Positions 12,713 through 26,566 are shown, numbered from the stretch's first letter. The stretch: DNA of 64,000 nt from Chrysoperla carnea (GCF_905475395.1 NC_058340.1:59064181-59128180); one strand, 5' to 3'. Notes: generated by a model from the letters alone, not told the origin. Made by a program: numbers and translations.

Positions 12713-15700
12713 TTCCCTGGGCGGTTTCGATTCTATAAGAAAAATAATTTGATTTCATAATAAAAAGTAACATTATATATCGAATGTTATGCAAGGTGGA
12801 ATCAGCAAGATCGTTAAGCGAAGCGAACGGGTTACTGCCTAGAACCAACACTGTATACAATAGGGTATTAGCGTTAGTCAAAAATAAATCATGAAATTTG
12901 AAAAAAGTTAAAATTTATGTAAAAATATACTTAAATATTCTGATTTCGAGTCATAAAAGCACATTTTTCTTTAAGGTAGTACCTACACGAAAGTGATATT
13001 CCAAGAATTTCTCAAAACTCAGAATATAAAATATTTAATTCATAATACACTTGCTGTTAAAATTAGAAGATGATTTACCATGCCATACATGAGATATTAG
13101 CAATTAAAAGTGACGCAATTTGTACGTGTACATGGGAGAAGTGTATAAAAATACACAAATTTACAAATATTATATTTATTTACCAATGAATGACGTCCAC
13201 CATCTCTATGAAAAACTAATATAATGTAGAATACTATATTTAGAAAATATATAAATAAAAATAAAAATTATTCACCATATAGTTTCGATAAAAAAACTTA
13301 AATAAATAACTCGTTTTAGCGATGATTTTTGTGGAAAAGATATGAAGACTAATGTTAAAGGCATATGTCATAGTGTGTGTGCTTATATGTATACTAGAAA
13401 CAGTAGTGAGGAACTACAGTCTTGTCAAAATAATATATGGTATATGTATAATAGTCATAGCACAGTTAATGCACTGAATGATAGTATTAGTCCAAAACTT
13501 TTTGACTGGACGGTCGCGGAGGAACTACCTTAAATATATTAAAATTTAAAATCCCAATTTTTAAACTGTATATCTCGTGATCTAAAACGCGGGTAAGCCC
13601 TGCTGTGATGTCATAGCGGTATGAGTCATAGACCATCAATTTGTTCAGTGTAGACAGCTGGGTATAATGTATACATAGATAATAAGTATTTATATTTATT
13701 ATAATCAGATATCTATGAATATATCTGTCAAACTTATTTGTGTTATTTCTTATAGTGATACCCATATTACGTCATCAAATTGGATGCCCGCGTTTTTGAC
13801 AGTTTAAAAAAGGTTTAAAATTTAAGTTTTTGTCAAGAAAGCGTGTGTATTTTTCCGAAATAAATTTTTTGTGGCTTTTTATTAGCAAAATCAACATTTT
13901 GAAGTACTTTTTCAAAAATAGTGAAATACCCTATTGCGAGAACTTGTTCAAAACAGTTTAGAATTTGTAACTGGATCTCATATTTAATGTCTCCTTTCAC
14001 ATTGTTACACAGATATTTATAATATTATTACTTACTTACTGTTTGTTTGTTTGTTCGTTACTTTTTATCAAACATAAAACATACATACGAATATAATGTA
14101 AACGAAAATACCAGAAATAAATTATTTATTTTCTTAAACATTATGATTCTATCAAGTAACATAAAAAATGTAGTCATTCAAACGAGTAATAAAATATAAC
14201 TATTTTGTTTTTGTTTTTACTGTTTTGAAAAAAATAAAAATTATTCGGTAAACTATTGATAATAATTATAAAAAGATTTATAATATCGAATAAAAATTCT
14301 TTTTATAAACGCGTATATAACTGTGTCTTCTGTCTGGAATTTCTAACGTTTAGGTAACTGTTGTACAAGTAAATTTCAAGAGGGAATCCACACAGAGAAA
14401 ACAAAGATTTCTCGACGTACGAAATTTGCATTTTAAAATAATAAAAAACGCATTCTTGAAGCAAGGAGAAATTTACTTGAAAAAAGGATATATTTGTCTT
14501 GATTCAAATAAAACCACTTTTTCTGTGTATTGTAAAGAAGTGTCGTATTTATAACTGTTCTTGGAAAAAAAAAATTGAGTTTCGATAATCGGTATTCAAA
14601 AAAATCTGGGGCGTCCGGATTACTTGATTTGTTCGTATTACTGGGATTGTATAGAAAAATGCATATTTGTATGTCCATATACCATTTTTATGTTATTGTA
14701 CTCTACCAGGCGTAGGGTGCGGTGTGGAAAAGGCGGATGAAAAATGTGTGTTTTCCGGACTATTTTGGATTATAGAAACTCTAGTTATTTCGACTAATAA
14801 ACATTATTTTGTTTATTATGGTAGCGCAGGGTAATAACCATTTCGAAATAATAAATAAAGGAAATAAACCCTTTTTATCATTCATCAAACATAACTACGA
14901 TCCATCCGATTAATATGAATACATCCTGAAGCCCCCAGCGGGATCTTTTTGATCAAAAATTTCCATACTTCGTACAACTTTTTTTTTCTATTCTTCGCAA
15001 ATCTACTTGGAACCCTGCATAAGATCTGATACGTGAAAAGAATGACAAAAAATGGTAGCTGAAAGAGTTGAAAATGGTTTTGTGTTTTACAACTACATTC
15101 CATTTTCCACTTTTCGGCAGTTGAGAACTTCCTGCCATCTTTTTACATATTGTAGAAAAAAAGCCATCAAAAGTGAAAAAATTCCATAATTCATCACTCG
15201 AGCCAAGAATGAAGCCACTATTTTCTTAGCTACGAAAATTACCTTCATCAATCGAAAATGGAGACAAAAAGAATCATTGAAATATTTCGATTTGAAACCG
15301 GAGGTTAGGTTTAACCGGAGTCATCGACCATCATCAAAACAATTAGTCGGAACAAAGTCATGGGTATATAAAAAATGAAATTTTTGAAGCAATTTTGTTC
15401 TTAAATTAAAAATTTTTAAAGGGTTAAAAAAAGTAGTCTTGAGGTCAAGAAAATGACCTAAGATTTTTTTGCCTTTGTTTTTAAATGTAAATAACATTTT
15501 TCTGTGTGTATTTTCAATAAAAGCAGGTTATATTTAAAGCGCATCACATTAATGTTAAAAGTAAAAAAATTGTTAAAAGTTTTTTAATGCATAGATTTAA
15601 GACAAACCGTACATTATAATTAAAATCAATAAAAAGATAACAATTCATTAATTGCATTAAACATTTCAAGACAATTAAAACTAAAAGATGATAAAAATAA

Positions 15701-17877
15701 TGATATTTGTAATATTAAATAAACGTCTATATAATGTAATGAATGGCTATTAATTTGTAATTAGTCGATCGATTTTTATGATCAATTTATTGTTTTTAGA
15801 CGCCATACTAAAAATTTTATTCCTTATTTTTTTATTTCAATGTCAGGTTTTGTTATTATTATTGAATCATATAATTAAGATGTACATTCAGAGTTCCGTT
15901 TCAATAAAATATTTGAAATTTCATTAGCTTCAATTTGACTCTTCTAGGTATACATTTGGTATAACCAATCCTATTTTATTTGTTGAGAGTATCTAGAAAT
16001 CCAAAAACAAAATAAAAAAAACTCTTCTAGATTTATTAAAATTTCAATTTTTCTAGAGAAATTGCGCACAATGTAGTACTTTTAAAGTTCCAGGAAAATC
16101 TTAAATTTAATCGAAAACCTAGGAGAAGTTTTTTCAGTTAAAGTATTTTTGTATTATTTAATGTGTTTAGAAAACAGTTCAAAAATTATATTAGTTATTT
16201 AACGCACGTAATCACTTCTAATCAACCAAAAGACAAAAAACAGCAACTTGCAGAACAGGAAAAAATTTCTGAAAAATTATTTAGCTTATTATGTGGTCCA
16301 GGGATCACGGATTATTTGACACATTAAACAAATTTTAAATGCGTTTTCCTCGTTAATGGTTTTACAAAACGATTTCCACGATTCTGGAAAAGTTTTTTTG
16401 GTCTATGGGCTTAAATCTTTGTGAAATTTGTTGAAAATAGTTAAAATCAGTACCTAATTGTCCAAAATCTACCAAAAAAATAAACAATTTTATTTTATTG
16501 CAATAATAAACAATATTATTTTTTATATTAGGTTTTTTTTTCACAAAAATATGTTTTTTTGTAATTATGGCTAATATGGCTGTGTCTGACCATTGAAAGC
16601 GATGCTAGAGTGAACCGATTTGCATCCCATTTTAGAGCTATTACCGCCAACTTGTAGTAAACACTTTTTGTAAATATTATGTTTTTATTTTATTTGCCTT
16701 TTTTTTATCTTCTCTAATAAGAAACAAATTGAATAAGAAACGCAAAAAATTTTGTAAATGAGCTACCTAGCAGTGCATTCGACATCCCAAATAACGTCCA
16801 ATTTTTGGGATAAGCTCTTAAATTTTAAGCTTGCCATTAGCTTTAATATTTTTTGTAAAAAAGCTCCATTTTGAATAGTTTCACCAGATAAAAAATGTAA
16901 TAGGCTCGTAACAATGAAACCACAAAGAAAATTTCAACTACAAAATTTTTTTTATTTAGAAACAAAAACAAGCGACGATATTCACCTTCATGAGAATTTA
17001 ATTTTTCAGGCATCGATTAGTTGATCTACACAACTAGAATTCAATTCAAAATCAGAAGTTCTTTCGCTTATTATAAGAACCTATTACTTATCTACAATAA
17101 ATTATTTGCTACGCAACTCCAGATATAATGAAAAATATTTCTCACTTTAGGAAACACGTATTATATAATCAGATATCAGAGAAAATAATTTCTGAAACTT
17201 AATTGCATATAGAAAATAATCATTGAACCTTTGACAGGAAAGTCGATTGTTTTCACAATCGCTCTACTATATCACCAAAATGTATAACTTCAAACAAACT
17301 GTTCAGTCCTTCTTAAATAGTTGACCGTTAATATCCACTACTACCATCAATATCATCTGGTGGGAACCAGTAAACCAGTAAACGGCTACCATTTACCTTC
17401 GCTGTTAAGTTGATGTGATTTGACAAGATGGATGTACTAACATTTTTAAAATTTTAAACAATAAAAAGATCCATTAAAGGCGTTGATCTTAAAATTTGGT
17501 AATATTTAAAACATATATTTTAATTTCATTTTAAAACAAATACGATCATAAAATTATTTCTTGTGTATTATTAATCTTAAAAAAATGCCACAATTGTTAC
17601 TTTCTCTCGTCAACACATCATTAATTTGACCATCTGTTTATATTATTCATTTTATGAATATTTTTTGTAACGCCAAGGCAAGTCACAAGCTAGCGTGACT
17701 ATTTTTTGTATTAGTCAAGCTCAAACCAGAAACTTAAATTTACAAACTAATAAGACAAAAATTCAAAAAGCTTTCATCATAAAAAAGACATATTCAGAGG
17801 CCTCCAGCGAAATTTATCATTAAGCGTAAGAAAAATCTAGTGGTAATCTTCAAACACTAGTATGAAACTTGAGTATC

Positions 17878-18212
17878 AAATATGACAAGGTAAATTTTTC
17901 GGCTACGGAACTCGCATTTGAAACATATCTAGGAACACTCTCCTAAAAGGTGAGTGTTCCTAGGAACACTCTAAATTGCCTCTTTCCTTAAAACCTTTTC
18001 CAAACTTAGCTGATTTGGAACATCATCGCCTAAATTTGCACGCAAAATAGACCTTAGAGCACTCTCCATTAAATTAACTTTCAAACAAAACCAAGAAAAT
18101 CAAAATCGGTTCATCCGTTTAGGGGCTACGATGCCACAGACAGACACATAGACAGACACACACACATAGCGGTCAAACTATTACCCCTTTTTAAAATTCG
18201 GAGGTTAGAAAC
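17878..18212 (+). repeat. dispersed repeat family B copy
   Basis: It contains the family landmarks AAAATCGGTTCATCCGTTTA, GCTACGATGCCACAGACAG with short ACAG/ACAC tandem runs, and AGCGGTCAAACTATTACCCC. A local inverted repeat (AGGAACACTC…GAGTGTTCCT) lies at 17931-17975. The family recurs at 25.7, 26.8, 29.5 and 46.6 kb, always in this orientation. No coding capacity. Confidence 0.75.
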
Positions 18213-21200
18213 TATTACCTATGAATAATTTTGAATAAAGCAACAAAACGCAATGTTTTAAAACGATTTCCCATCCTAGATCTAAATATGCCCAATATCG
18301 ATTAACTTCACTGATTTGGCTAAAACCGTTGTTTTCAATGTGGTATTTTGCTGACATTGATGCATCATCAATACTGACGCGAACCCATAAGATTTTCTCC
18401 TACCAAAAATCGTCAAACGCAAATTGTCCACATAATTCCATATAAGTTTCAGTTTCTCAGAATAATTTGCCGTAACTTTTCCTAATTTTTTTTTAAATAT
18501 TTGAAAATTTTTTCGGTAAGCTAACACGAATTGTTCGCGTGAAAAAATTAATGAAAACATATAACGCTAGCTAATAAGTAGACATGGCGTGTTCTTGTGA
18601 TGTTAATGTAACAAATATGAATATTATTATAATAAAGGCACACATAATGTGGCGCCTTCCTTAGAAAGCATTTCATAAAAGGTACAAACGCGGTACCCCC
18701 AATGGAATAGTAAAGTATGTTCACGCTGAATGTTCTTCACAGTATATAAACAATCGTTTTTAATGTTATTTTTTTAGTTACAAGATTTCAAAATACATGG
18801 GATAATATTTTAGAAAATGAAAAAATATATTTAAAGTAGTTAAAAAACAAAAATTATAATTTTATTTAAAATAATTAATTGTTGAAATACAGTATATAGA
18901 CAACTAACTGTGAACTACCCGCTTTACTGGGCAACTTCCAAACTTTTATTTGATACCCTGTGGTATATTTGAAAATATTCGATTATTCATTCCCGCTTTC
19001 TCGTTTCACTTTTCCACCCACCCCCCCCCCCCCCAAGATTAAAAATAGATAAAAAGAATACTTGAAGGCGGCTGCATATCCTGTCAATATTTGAGCTTAA
19101 TCGATACACAACTTTTTAAGTTTTTGAAGTACATCCCTTTCAACCCCTATTAACTCCTAACTCTACTATATTATGCATGTATTATACATGAAAAACTTTC
19201 TCTTGAATCACTCTATCTATTAGAAAACCGCATCAGAATCCGTTGCGCAATTTTTCAAGATCTTAGCATACATAGAGATTAGGGATAGACTATGTATTCA
19301 TATCGGTGTCAGTGTCCGGCATTCATTTGTTCTAGTTTTGAAAATTTTTCAAAGAATTTTCTATCATATTTTTTTAGTTTTTCAAAGGCTCACTAATTGA
19401 AGCTATCTACAAATTCCCAACTCTCTATCTTTTAAATTTTCAGAGAAAATGAACACCAAAATTTTGCCCGAAGTTGCAACCAAAAACTAAAGTTGTGGAC
19501 ACTATTTAACGAGTAAAAATTGAGGCTTTAAAATCAAATAATCTATAGTAACTCTTCAGAACTTTATTAAAGATATTCAAAGATAAATTTAAGATTTTGA
19601 TAAGCTCAAAAATGTAATTTATTTGCATTAATTTTCAGCTTGGAAAATAACCTTTTTCTGGAGTTTTTCCAAACATTAACTGTTAATAACTCAAAAACGG
19701 TGACCTTTAGAAAAAAATCACAAGGACTTTTTTTGTCGTAAAATTATCCAAAAAACCTCGGATAGCTTGTTATTTCGTGAAAAAAAAATGGCATTTGATT
19801 GTTTCTGTGGAAGACGAGAGAGACTAAAATTGAACCAATAGAGATTCTGGAAAAGAGAGATTCTGAACCAATGTCCGGAATATTAATCTAAAAGCTTTTC
19901 TGAGCAAAAATAAATTGTAAAATGCGGTCCTTGATTTTTGCGAACTCAAATCTATCTAGAGCCTGTCGTCTTTATCGCCTGTCCTATATCGTTTTATAAA
20001 ACTAAAACACTCCAGAAACTAAAATTTCACGAAGATACGCAGAACTGTATCGGTATAAAACTGTTTTACATAGGTATAGAATTAATGGTTTTACACATAT
20101 ATTGTAAAACATAATTAAAATAATTATAATTTTCATACAATATTTCTTAAAATGTAGTTACATATTCACTGATTGATAGTTATTATGATTATGAATTCTA
20201 AAATATTCCTCTTCATATTTCACTACTAATTATAAAATAATACTAATTATTATAATTAATATTTATATCTCTAGTATTCATTAAATAAATAATAAATTTT
20301 ACAGGAATGCATTCATAAAATATGTTATAATAATTATTATATAAAATCAAGAATTAAAAAATTTTAAATGTTTACACAATTTTACAAATTTTCCTCTAGA
20401 ACGGAAATTTAAATCTTAAACTTCCGTTAAAGTTGATTTTACCAATGGAAACAGAGCATAAAATAGAGTATGGTCGAAAGTTGTAGTTTCTTATCTAATA
20501 TTTATTCACCTGTTAATTTAAAAAAAATTCTGTAAAGCTTTTCTATAAAAACCGAAAAAACAGTTAATAACAGGCCTTCAAATTTCGTTCAGTTCCTTCT
20601 TCAATTCCTTTTTTTAATCCTTTATATATGAACTGTTTTCTTTTATTCATGTTAGCACATCAACCAAGCGAAGTGCTGCAAGGATGATACAAATCTCACT
20701 ACGCGTCTCAGAATTTGTCACTTTTTGATGTTGTGAGTCTTTGCAAGGAAAGCTATAAAAAAATCTTGACGAGTGAAGGAAATGACGTCTTCGCTTTAAT
20801 TACAACTTATAATATATACCACGTTAGGAATACAATTTTTCACCCTGAAACGAGATTTCGAATTTAGGAGAAGAAATAATACAGAAAAAAAATTTTTGTC
20901 CATATTAAGGTGCGAATTTCTCGAAAACGTAACGTGCTGTAGCAATTTTGCACTCAGATTCGTGTATACCACGTCAAAAACCTTCCAAAATTTAAACTCG
21001 TGCTTCTATGACAATATTTGTGTTGACCAGTGTTATTGCATTCTTTATTTTGCGTATCAATAACAACTGTAAGGCAATTTCATAAACGTACCTTGAAAGT
21101 TGAATCCAACTCTGAATAAAATATGCAGAACAAAATACATGAATAATTTAAGTTTAAAAACAAAATCAACATTTGTTGATAATGAATAAATGGCAATGGT

Positions 21201-21404
21201 AGAACCAAAGTAATCCAAGCAACATTTCCCTTAAAATAGAGATTTTGGCTTTTGAGCACGATAGAAACAGAATTCTTCATAATTCTTTCATGTCACCCAA
21301 AATCAATCTAAATTACCATTCTTTTCCTTCAAAAATTCCGATTTCTAAAAAATTAATTTTTAATATGTATGTGCCATACATTATTCTTGTAAATATAAAC
21401 CAGT
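18213..21404. other. AT-rich stretch, no gene recognised
   Basis: Apart from a repeat head at 18910-18960 and the poly(C) tract, nothing gene-like is seen. Only short chance frames are present. Confidence 0.45.
19021..19034 (+). repeat. poly(C) tract
   Basis: Fourteen consecutive C in very AT-rich sequence, about 100 bp after a fragment (CCCGCTTTACTGGGCAACTT at 18919) resembling the head of repeat families B and C. Confidence 0.85.
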
Positions 21405-21424
21405 AGGTAATAATAATATTAATA

Positions 21425-21721
21425 ATAATAAAGAAGTTTAATCTCCGTTTCTCAGACATATATACGTCTATAACAAAGGCTAAATACATCAATTTAATAC
21501 TTAATTATGAATTACATCATAATATATATAATTAAATTTATGATGTGGATGGAATCAGTTACTTCGTTGTTATCCAACCGACGACAGTGTCATCAATTTA
21601 CCGCCCCAATAATTACAATTAATCAGACTGTCGCTAGCTGGATTCGAACCCGCAGCCTCCCAATTAAGAAGCCAATCAGTAAAGGTGATTGCACCTTTAC
21701 TCGCTCGGCCACTTAGTCGGT
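21425..21721 (-). mobile_element. tRNA-Leu-like SINE, copy 3 (reverse)
   Basis: Reverse-oriented copy. Its head (ACTAAGTGGCCGAGCG, B box GGTTCGAATCC on the minus strand) is at the right end near 21721 and the CAGAAACGGAGATTAAAC…ATT tail is at the left. The anticodon-arm region differs from copies 1 and 2, with a long perfect stem AAAGGTGCAATCACCTTT. No exact target-site duplication was seen. The tail merges with ATT repeats from about 21405. Confidence 0.88.
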
Positions 21722-21841
21722 TTAAATAAACAAGTAAAATCATTAATTTTTCTTTACAACTTAAAACACTTTTTCTTTATTTTCTCAAAACTAAAATGTT
21801 ACTTAGATCATTATGGTTCTACCATCCCCAAATATCGACAA

Positions 21842-21870
21842 CAAACAACAACAACAACAACAACAACAAA
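21842..21870 (+). repeat. (CAA)n microsatellite
   Basis: About nine tandem CAA triplets, 120 bp after the reverse SINE copy. Confidence 0.85.
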
Positions 21871-23314
21871 AGACATTAAATTATCGTAAAAATGTTATGG
21901 TATTTTTATTACAAGAATTAACAAACAATCTTAATTAATACATATTTTAACAACGTGAAAATGTATTATTCATAATTACATACATACATATATCCTTGTG
22001 AATAACTGCTAAGACATTTCTACTATTATGCATTTACTTACGAAAAGATGGTTCAAATTATGGGCATCCCGAAGGGGGAGAGAGAGCAGCTGCCCCCCTG
22101 TGATTCCCAAGAATGAAATTCAAAGTTCACTCATTTGATTAAAAATTTTAATATTTTACGAGTTAAAAATTGCATTCCAAACTTTCATTTTCATTGATTA
22201 AATCGCATTTAACGTAAATTAATGGTAAAATAGGTCTAATTTTTACTTTGACATATGAGTATAAAACGTCTTGTTTTGATTTTATTGGCTAAAAATTAGG
22301 TGTTTTCTTTGTTCAAGATTATTAATTAATAAATAGAAGAAAATGGCAAGATATAAAATATGGTTAAAATTTATAAAAAGTAGGTCGGAGAGCGGAAATA
22401 TAAAAATACATTTTTGTTAATTTCGTATGTCTATTTTTGTAGTTACAAGTAAAAGAAACTATGATTAGATTATAATTATAGATCTTAATAAATCCGTTGA
22501 TTTCTTTAATTTTTTTGTTATTTCTACGGTCTCTTGACCTAATTACCATACAGAACTTTGTTTTTCAAGTGTCACCCATGGTTTTAGAGCTACTTTGAGT
22601 TCGTAAACCAGCAAGTCATTTGAACACTTTTGTTTGAAACCTTTTTACCATCAACCCTATAGACCCGCCTCAATTTCCATTCAGAGATAAATACACATTA
22701 TGTATTTATTTGTCTATATGGATTTTTTACAACTATGGATATCTACAATGTATATAATTAGAAATAGTTCAAAAATTCATACTCAAACATATTTAGAATA
22801 TTTAAACAATTAACTACAAAGTTGTTATCTTGTGTACGGAATGTCTCTTTTTTAGAAAATGTTAATTATATCAGGAACAATAATTAATTTCTTTATGTGT
22901 TCATAAATTAGAAGTTCAAGTTCAATTAATGTTTGCTAAAAAGTAGAGGAGAGTGGGTATGAAAGAGTCCCATGTTTAGAAACTTTTACTTTTTATGACC
23001 GGTGCTGATCGTACCATACTCATAACTGTTTCAGTTTTTTAAAAGCAGCAATAAACCAGCACGTCACCCGATAACAGCCGTCCACAAAACTTTGCAAGTC
23101 CTCAAAGAAAACTGAAAGAGCTATGAGATGCAATCAGAAACGTTTAAAAAAATTAAAAGCCTTTAAAACATTAATCTTTCATCCCCACTGTCCCCTGATC
23201 AATAAAATGTAGTTCTGGATTTCGAATTATTTTCTAAATGTGAATAATTGCGAATTTCTTTAAATAATATACATAACAATAACAATTAAAAAATAGCTCA
23301 TTTACTAAAAATCG

Positions 23315-23322
23315 TATATAAA
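23315..23322 (+). promoter_or_regulatory. putative TATA box of the serine protease
   Basis: The sequence TATATAAA lies 50 bp upstream of the proposed ATG at 23372. Transcription starting about 30 bp downstream (near 23345-23350) would leave a 5' UTR of only about 25 nt, which is common for small secreted-protease genes. In DNA this AT-rich a TATA match also occurs by chance, so the support is its position only. Confidence 0.4.
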
Positions 23323-23371
23323 CTCAGCGAAAATACTTTTATGTTTAAAAGCGATTTAAAACTTTCTATTC

Positions 23372-23420
23372 ATGATGTTTTGTTTTAAAATATGGTTTAC
23401 TTTTGTCTGTGCTTTTTCAT
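23372..23420 (+). CDS. serine protease exon 1 (signal peptide)
   Basis: Two in-frame ATGs (23372 and 23375) open a 16-codon reading frame with one extra base. It encodes a short start, one Lys and a hydrophobic core rich in Phe, Trp, Val, Cys and Ala, then meets GTAAGT at 23421. The phase-1 end exactly suits the exon beginning at 24736, completing a Tyr codon. A TATATAAA box lies at 23315-23322, about 50 bp before the ATG. It is too short to find by similarity, so the evidence is splice phase, signal-peptide character and promoter position. Confidence 0.75.
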
Positions 23421-26400
23421 GTAAGTAGTACAGCACACCTATCTAGTCTAGTCAATAAGTTAAAATTGGGGAAATATACAAATAATGGTTTTAAAAATAC
23501 GTTAAATTCAGAATGATGTCTAGAAAAAATGTATGTCTTAAAAAATGTTTAAATAATTGGTGTAAATTTTTTTATCTTCGTACTTAACAAAATGACGTCA
23601 TAAAAGTTTGAAAAATTTTAATACTTTGTTTATAATTTTTTTTTTTTTTTTTTGAGTTTAGACAATAAATTCTTGATTTTTTATTTTTTATGAAATTTTT
23701 GATATCTTAAAAAAAATACTTAATTAAAAACACAGTTTTAAAATTTTCTAAACTTTTATGACGTGATCTTGTGAAGTATATATTGTTAGGCCCTAGACGG
23801 CGTTATCCTTAAAAACGTGGTTTCTAACACACAGTCAGTCAAAAATTAGTATTATTAAGTAATAATATTTTAATGGTGTTATAAAATAAGTTGAAATAGT
23901 AACATGGTTTGATTTATTTAGCTGGTCAGCAAAAATTAATATTTAATATTTAATATTTACGTCACAATATTTTATATTTTGACCTAAATGTTTTATATTT
24001 AAAGGCAAGCTAAATATTCAAAATTCATACAGTGATTATTACTATTAAATTTTGGTGGCAGCATCTTCCCTGGACCCTTAACCAAGGCAGTTACATAACA
24101 ATATATAAGAAGAGCGCCACGAAGTCAAAAAATTCCTTTTAATAATTTTTTTAGTCAACCTAAAATGCATGATTTTCCCTTTTTACACATTTTTGAGTAA
24201 CTTAAAAAAATTATTATAAAGAAAGTATTAAAATATTTTAAACTTTTTGGCGTGATCTGTTTAAGTATATATATAAGAAAGGTATCACGAAACCAAAAAA
24301 TTAATTCGTCAATTAATTAAACATAATCAATTAATTTTTCGTCAATTAATTAAACATTTTTTAGTTAAGGTAATACTATCGGTAATAAACTTTGCATTCA
24401 GAATTTTATGAAACTTGGCATAGTTGTCCATTATTAAATTATAATTAACCAGTTAAATTTTTAGGGGCCTTCAGAGTACTAAAAATGAAGAACGTCCAGT
24501 TTTGTGAAATATAATAAAATCTGTGATTTCCCATAAGAATCAATGTTAAAATATCTTTAAAATATCTTTTTTTCAGTTCTCTGAAGGCCACTAAAAATTT
24601 AACTGGTTAATTATGATATAATAATGGACAACCATGCCAAGTTTCATTAAATTCTGAATGCAAAGTTTATTACCTATTAAGTTGCACAATATACCTACTA
24701 ATATTTTTTGTAATGTAATAATTAATTATTTTTAGATGTGAAAGGTACACCATTTTCATCTCGTATTATTAATGGTACGGTATCAGAAGAATCTCATCCA
24801 TGGGTAGCTAGAATAGTAGTCAAGGACGAAAATACGCCGAAAGGTAGAGCTATAAGTACCGATTGTGGAGGTAGTTTAATTGATCCAAAATGGGTTATAA
24901 CAGCAAAACATTGTTTATTGGATAATAATACAAAAGAATATAGTGACGTAAGTAAACTATTTAATATATTAAGCAGACGTTTTTCCTGTCGTCAACCCCA
25001 TCTGTGTACGTACATACAATTTAAATGCGTGGCGAGCGATTCTATAAAACTATGTAAATAAATAATTCGAATTTACTTCCAATAATCCGATTAGTTTTTT
25101 ATGAATAGGTTTTCATGTTTTCATTTGTTTTGAACTTTTCAATGATAAGTTAGTTTTTACAAAAATTAGTCATTTACCTACTTTTTATGAAAATAGCGAA
25201 ATATTATTAAAGAGTAATTAAATATTTAAAGAAAGTATATATCATACCTTAAAAAGTGTATGATTTATTATTTTTTGAAAAATTGATTGCATTTTTTTTC
25301 TTTTTTTCGTCTTTAAAAATCAATAGAAACAGTAATAAATAGAACTTAAAACACCTATGCTCAACCATGTATCAATTTGGCCACCTCTGTGGCCAAATAT
25401 GATGTAACAAAATTTGGTGTTACATTTTAGTGCCAAAAATTAAATTCAATCCAAAATCCGCAAGGTTGAAAATGTAGATTTGACATAAACGCGCTTTGAG
25501 TTTTTATTGTCCTATCCAGTTAGGGTATTTGATCTCATCGTAATGTCTGTAACTTTAATCAATTTTACAATTTTAATTTGAAAATTTTAGACGTTTTTGA
25601 AACTATGATAGAAAAAAAAATCTCAATAAACTTTGCCTCTTAAAATTGAAATTACTCGAAACAAGTGAAATTTAAAAAATTTTAAAAACCCCCAAAAAAT
25701 TTTTCTAGAAGGAAAACCTAAACTCGCATTTTAAACATATCTAAGAACACTCTCCATTAAATTGCCTTTTTCTTTACAGCATTTTCCAAATTGAGCCAGT
25801 TTGGAAGATCATCCCCAACTTTTTAGTTTTTACGCGTACGGAACCCTAAATTCAAATTTATTTAAATAACCTTCCAAATGAAAACCAAAAAAATCAAAAT
25901 CGGTTTATCCGTTTAGGTGCTACGATGCCACAGACAGACACACAGACACACACAAATAGCGATCAAATTTTTAACACTCCTAATCTGAAATAATCTGAAT
26001 CTCAGATACAATTAAAAAAAAAAATTATTTTATAGAAATATGAAGTGAGCGTGGGCAACAATGACTGGACTCGTGGACAATTCATAACAGTTTTAGAACA
26101 TTTCTTATATTCTAAAGAAAATCATATAGATGACGATATAGCTTTGTTGCTCTTAGAAAAAGAACCTACAAATGTTGAACCAATTCCAATGCTACTTGAC
26201 GATGATATAAATTATGGTGGCAAGTATGCAACTCTTTATGGATGGGGTCGTACAGATCCAAAAGTAGATTCGGTAGAGACTATCCTAAGACAAACTCAAG
26301 TTAAGTTGAAAGACAAGGATGAATGCCCAAAAGATGTTCTATGCTTCGATCCAACTGAAACTAGCACAAACTCATGCGTAGGTGACAGCGGTGGACCAAT

Positions 26401-26566
26401 GACCATGGACATTAAAGGAAATGAAACTCTTTGTGGAATGGCTCATGTTGGAGAAGAAGTAAACGGGGTCGGATGTTCAGGAACCTATAGTTCTTACACG
26501 AAGTCATTCTATAAACCATATGCTGAATGGATAAAAAAAACTATGTCAGAAAACAAAGGACGATAA
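23372..26566 (+). CDS. secreted chymotrypsin-fold (S1) serine protease, three exons, 263 aa
   Basis: Coding exons are 23372-23420, 24736-24947 and 26036-26566, separated by introns of 1315 and 1088 bp with GTAAGT donors and TTTTTAG/TTTATAG acceptors; the phases (1, then 0) join without a break. Exon 1 gives a hydrophobic signal peptide (residues 1-16) and exon 2 a short propeptide ending at Arg26. The mature chain starts IINGT, the S1 zymogen activation site. The triad is His75 (TAKHC), Asp121 (DDDIALL) and Ser205 (GDSGGP). Oddities: the residue at trypsin position 189 is Asn199, not Asp or Ser; the 214-216 SWG strand reads HVG; the 168-182 loop (Cys184-Cys190) is very short; the partner of Cys220 (chymotrypsin Cys136) is Leu. 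The fold and catalysis are secure from family knowledge, but substrate specificity cannot be inferred and trypsin activity looks unlikely. Exon 1 is my assembly from phase and signal-peptide logic. Digestive, salivary or haemolymph roles are all possible. Confidence 0.93.
24381..24674. mobile_element. foldback (MITE-like) element in protease intron 1
   Basis: Two arms of about 95 bp are imperfect reverse complements. The left arm begins GGTAATAAACTTTGCATTCA at 24381 and runs to about 24478; the right arm runs from about 24578 to 24674 and ends TGCAAAGTTTATTACC. A 100-bp spacer separates them. There is no coding capacity, as expected of a non-autonomous DNA transposon. The right arm ends only about 60 bp before the exon 2 acceptor, so it lies where branch-point and enhancer signals sit. 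The transposon superfamily is not recognised and no clear target-site duplication was seen. Confidence 0.8.
25709..25990 (+). repeat. dispersed repeat family B copy in protease intron 2
   Basis: Carries ATCGGTTTATCCGTTTAGG, GCTACGATGCCACAGACAGA and AGCGATCAAA. It ends about 45 bp before the exon 3 acceptor. Confidence 0.75.

Larger units (their letters stand above)
11025..17877. other. AT-rich stretch, no gene recognised
   Basis: Mostly AT-rich noise. A GC-richer island at about 11200-11330 is open in two + frames (for example PVLSFEGPTSGPVSYESVNN) but matches no family and lacks clear splice sites. The longest frame here (11826-12191) is low-complexity and overlaps a tandem duplication. Confidence 0.4.
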
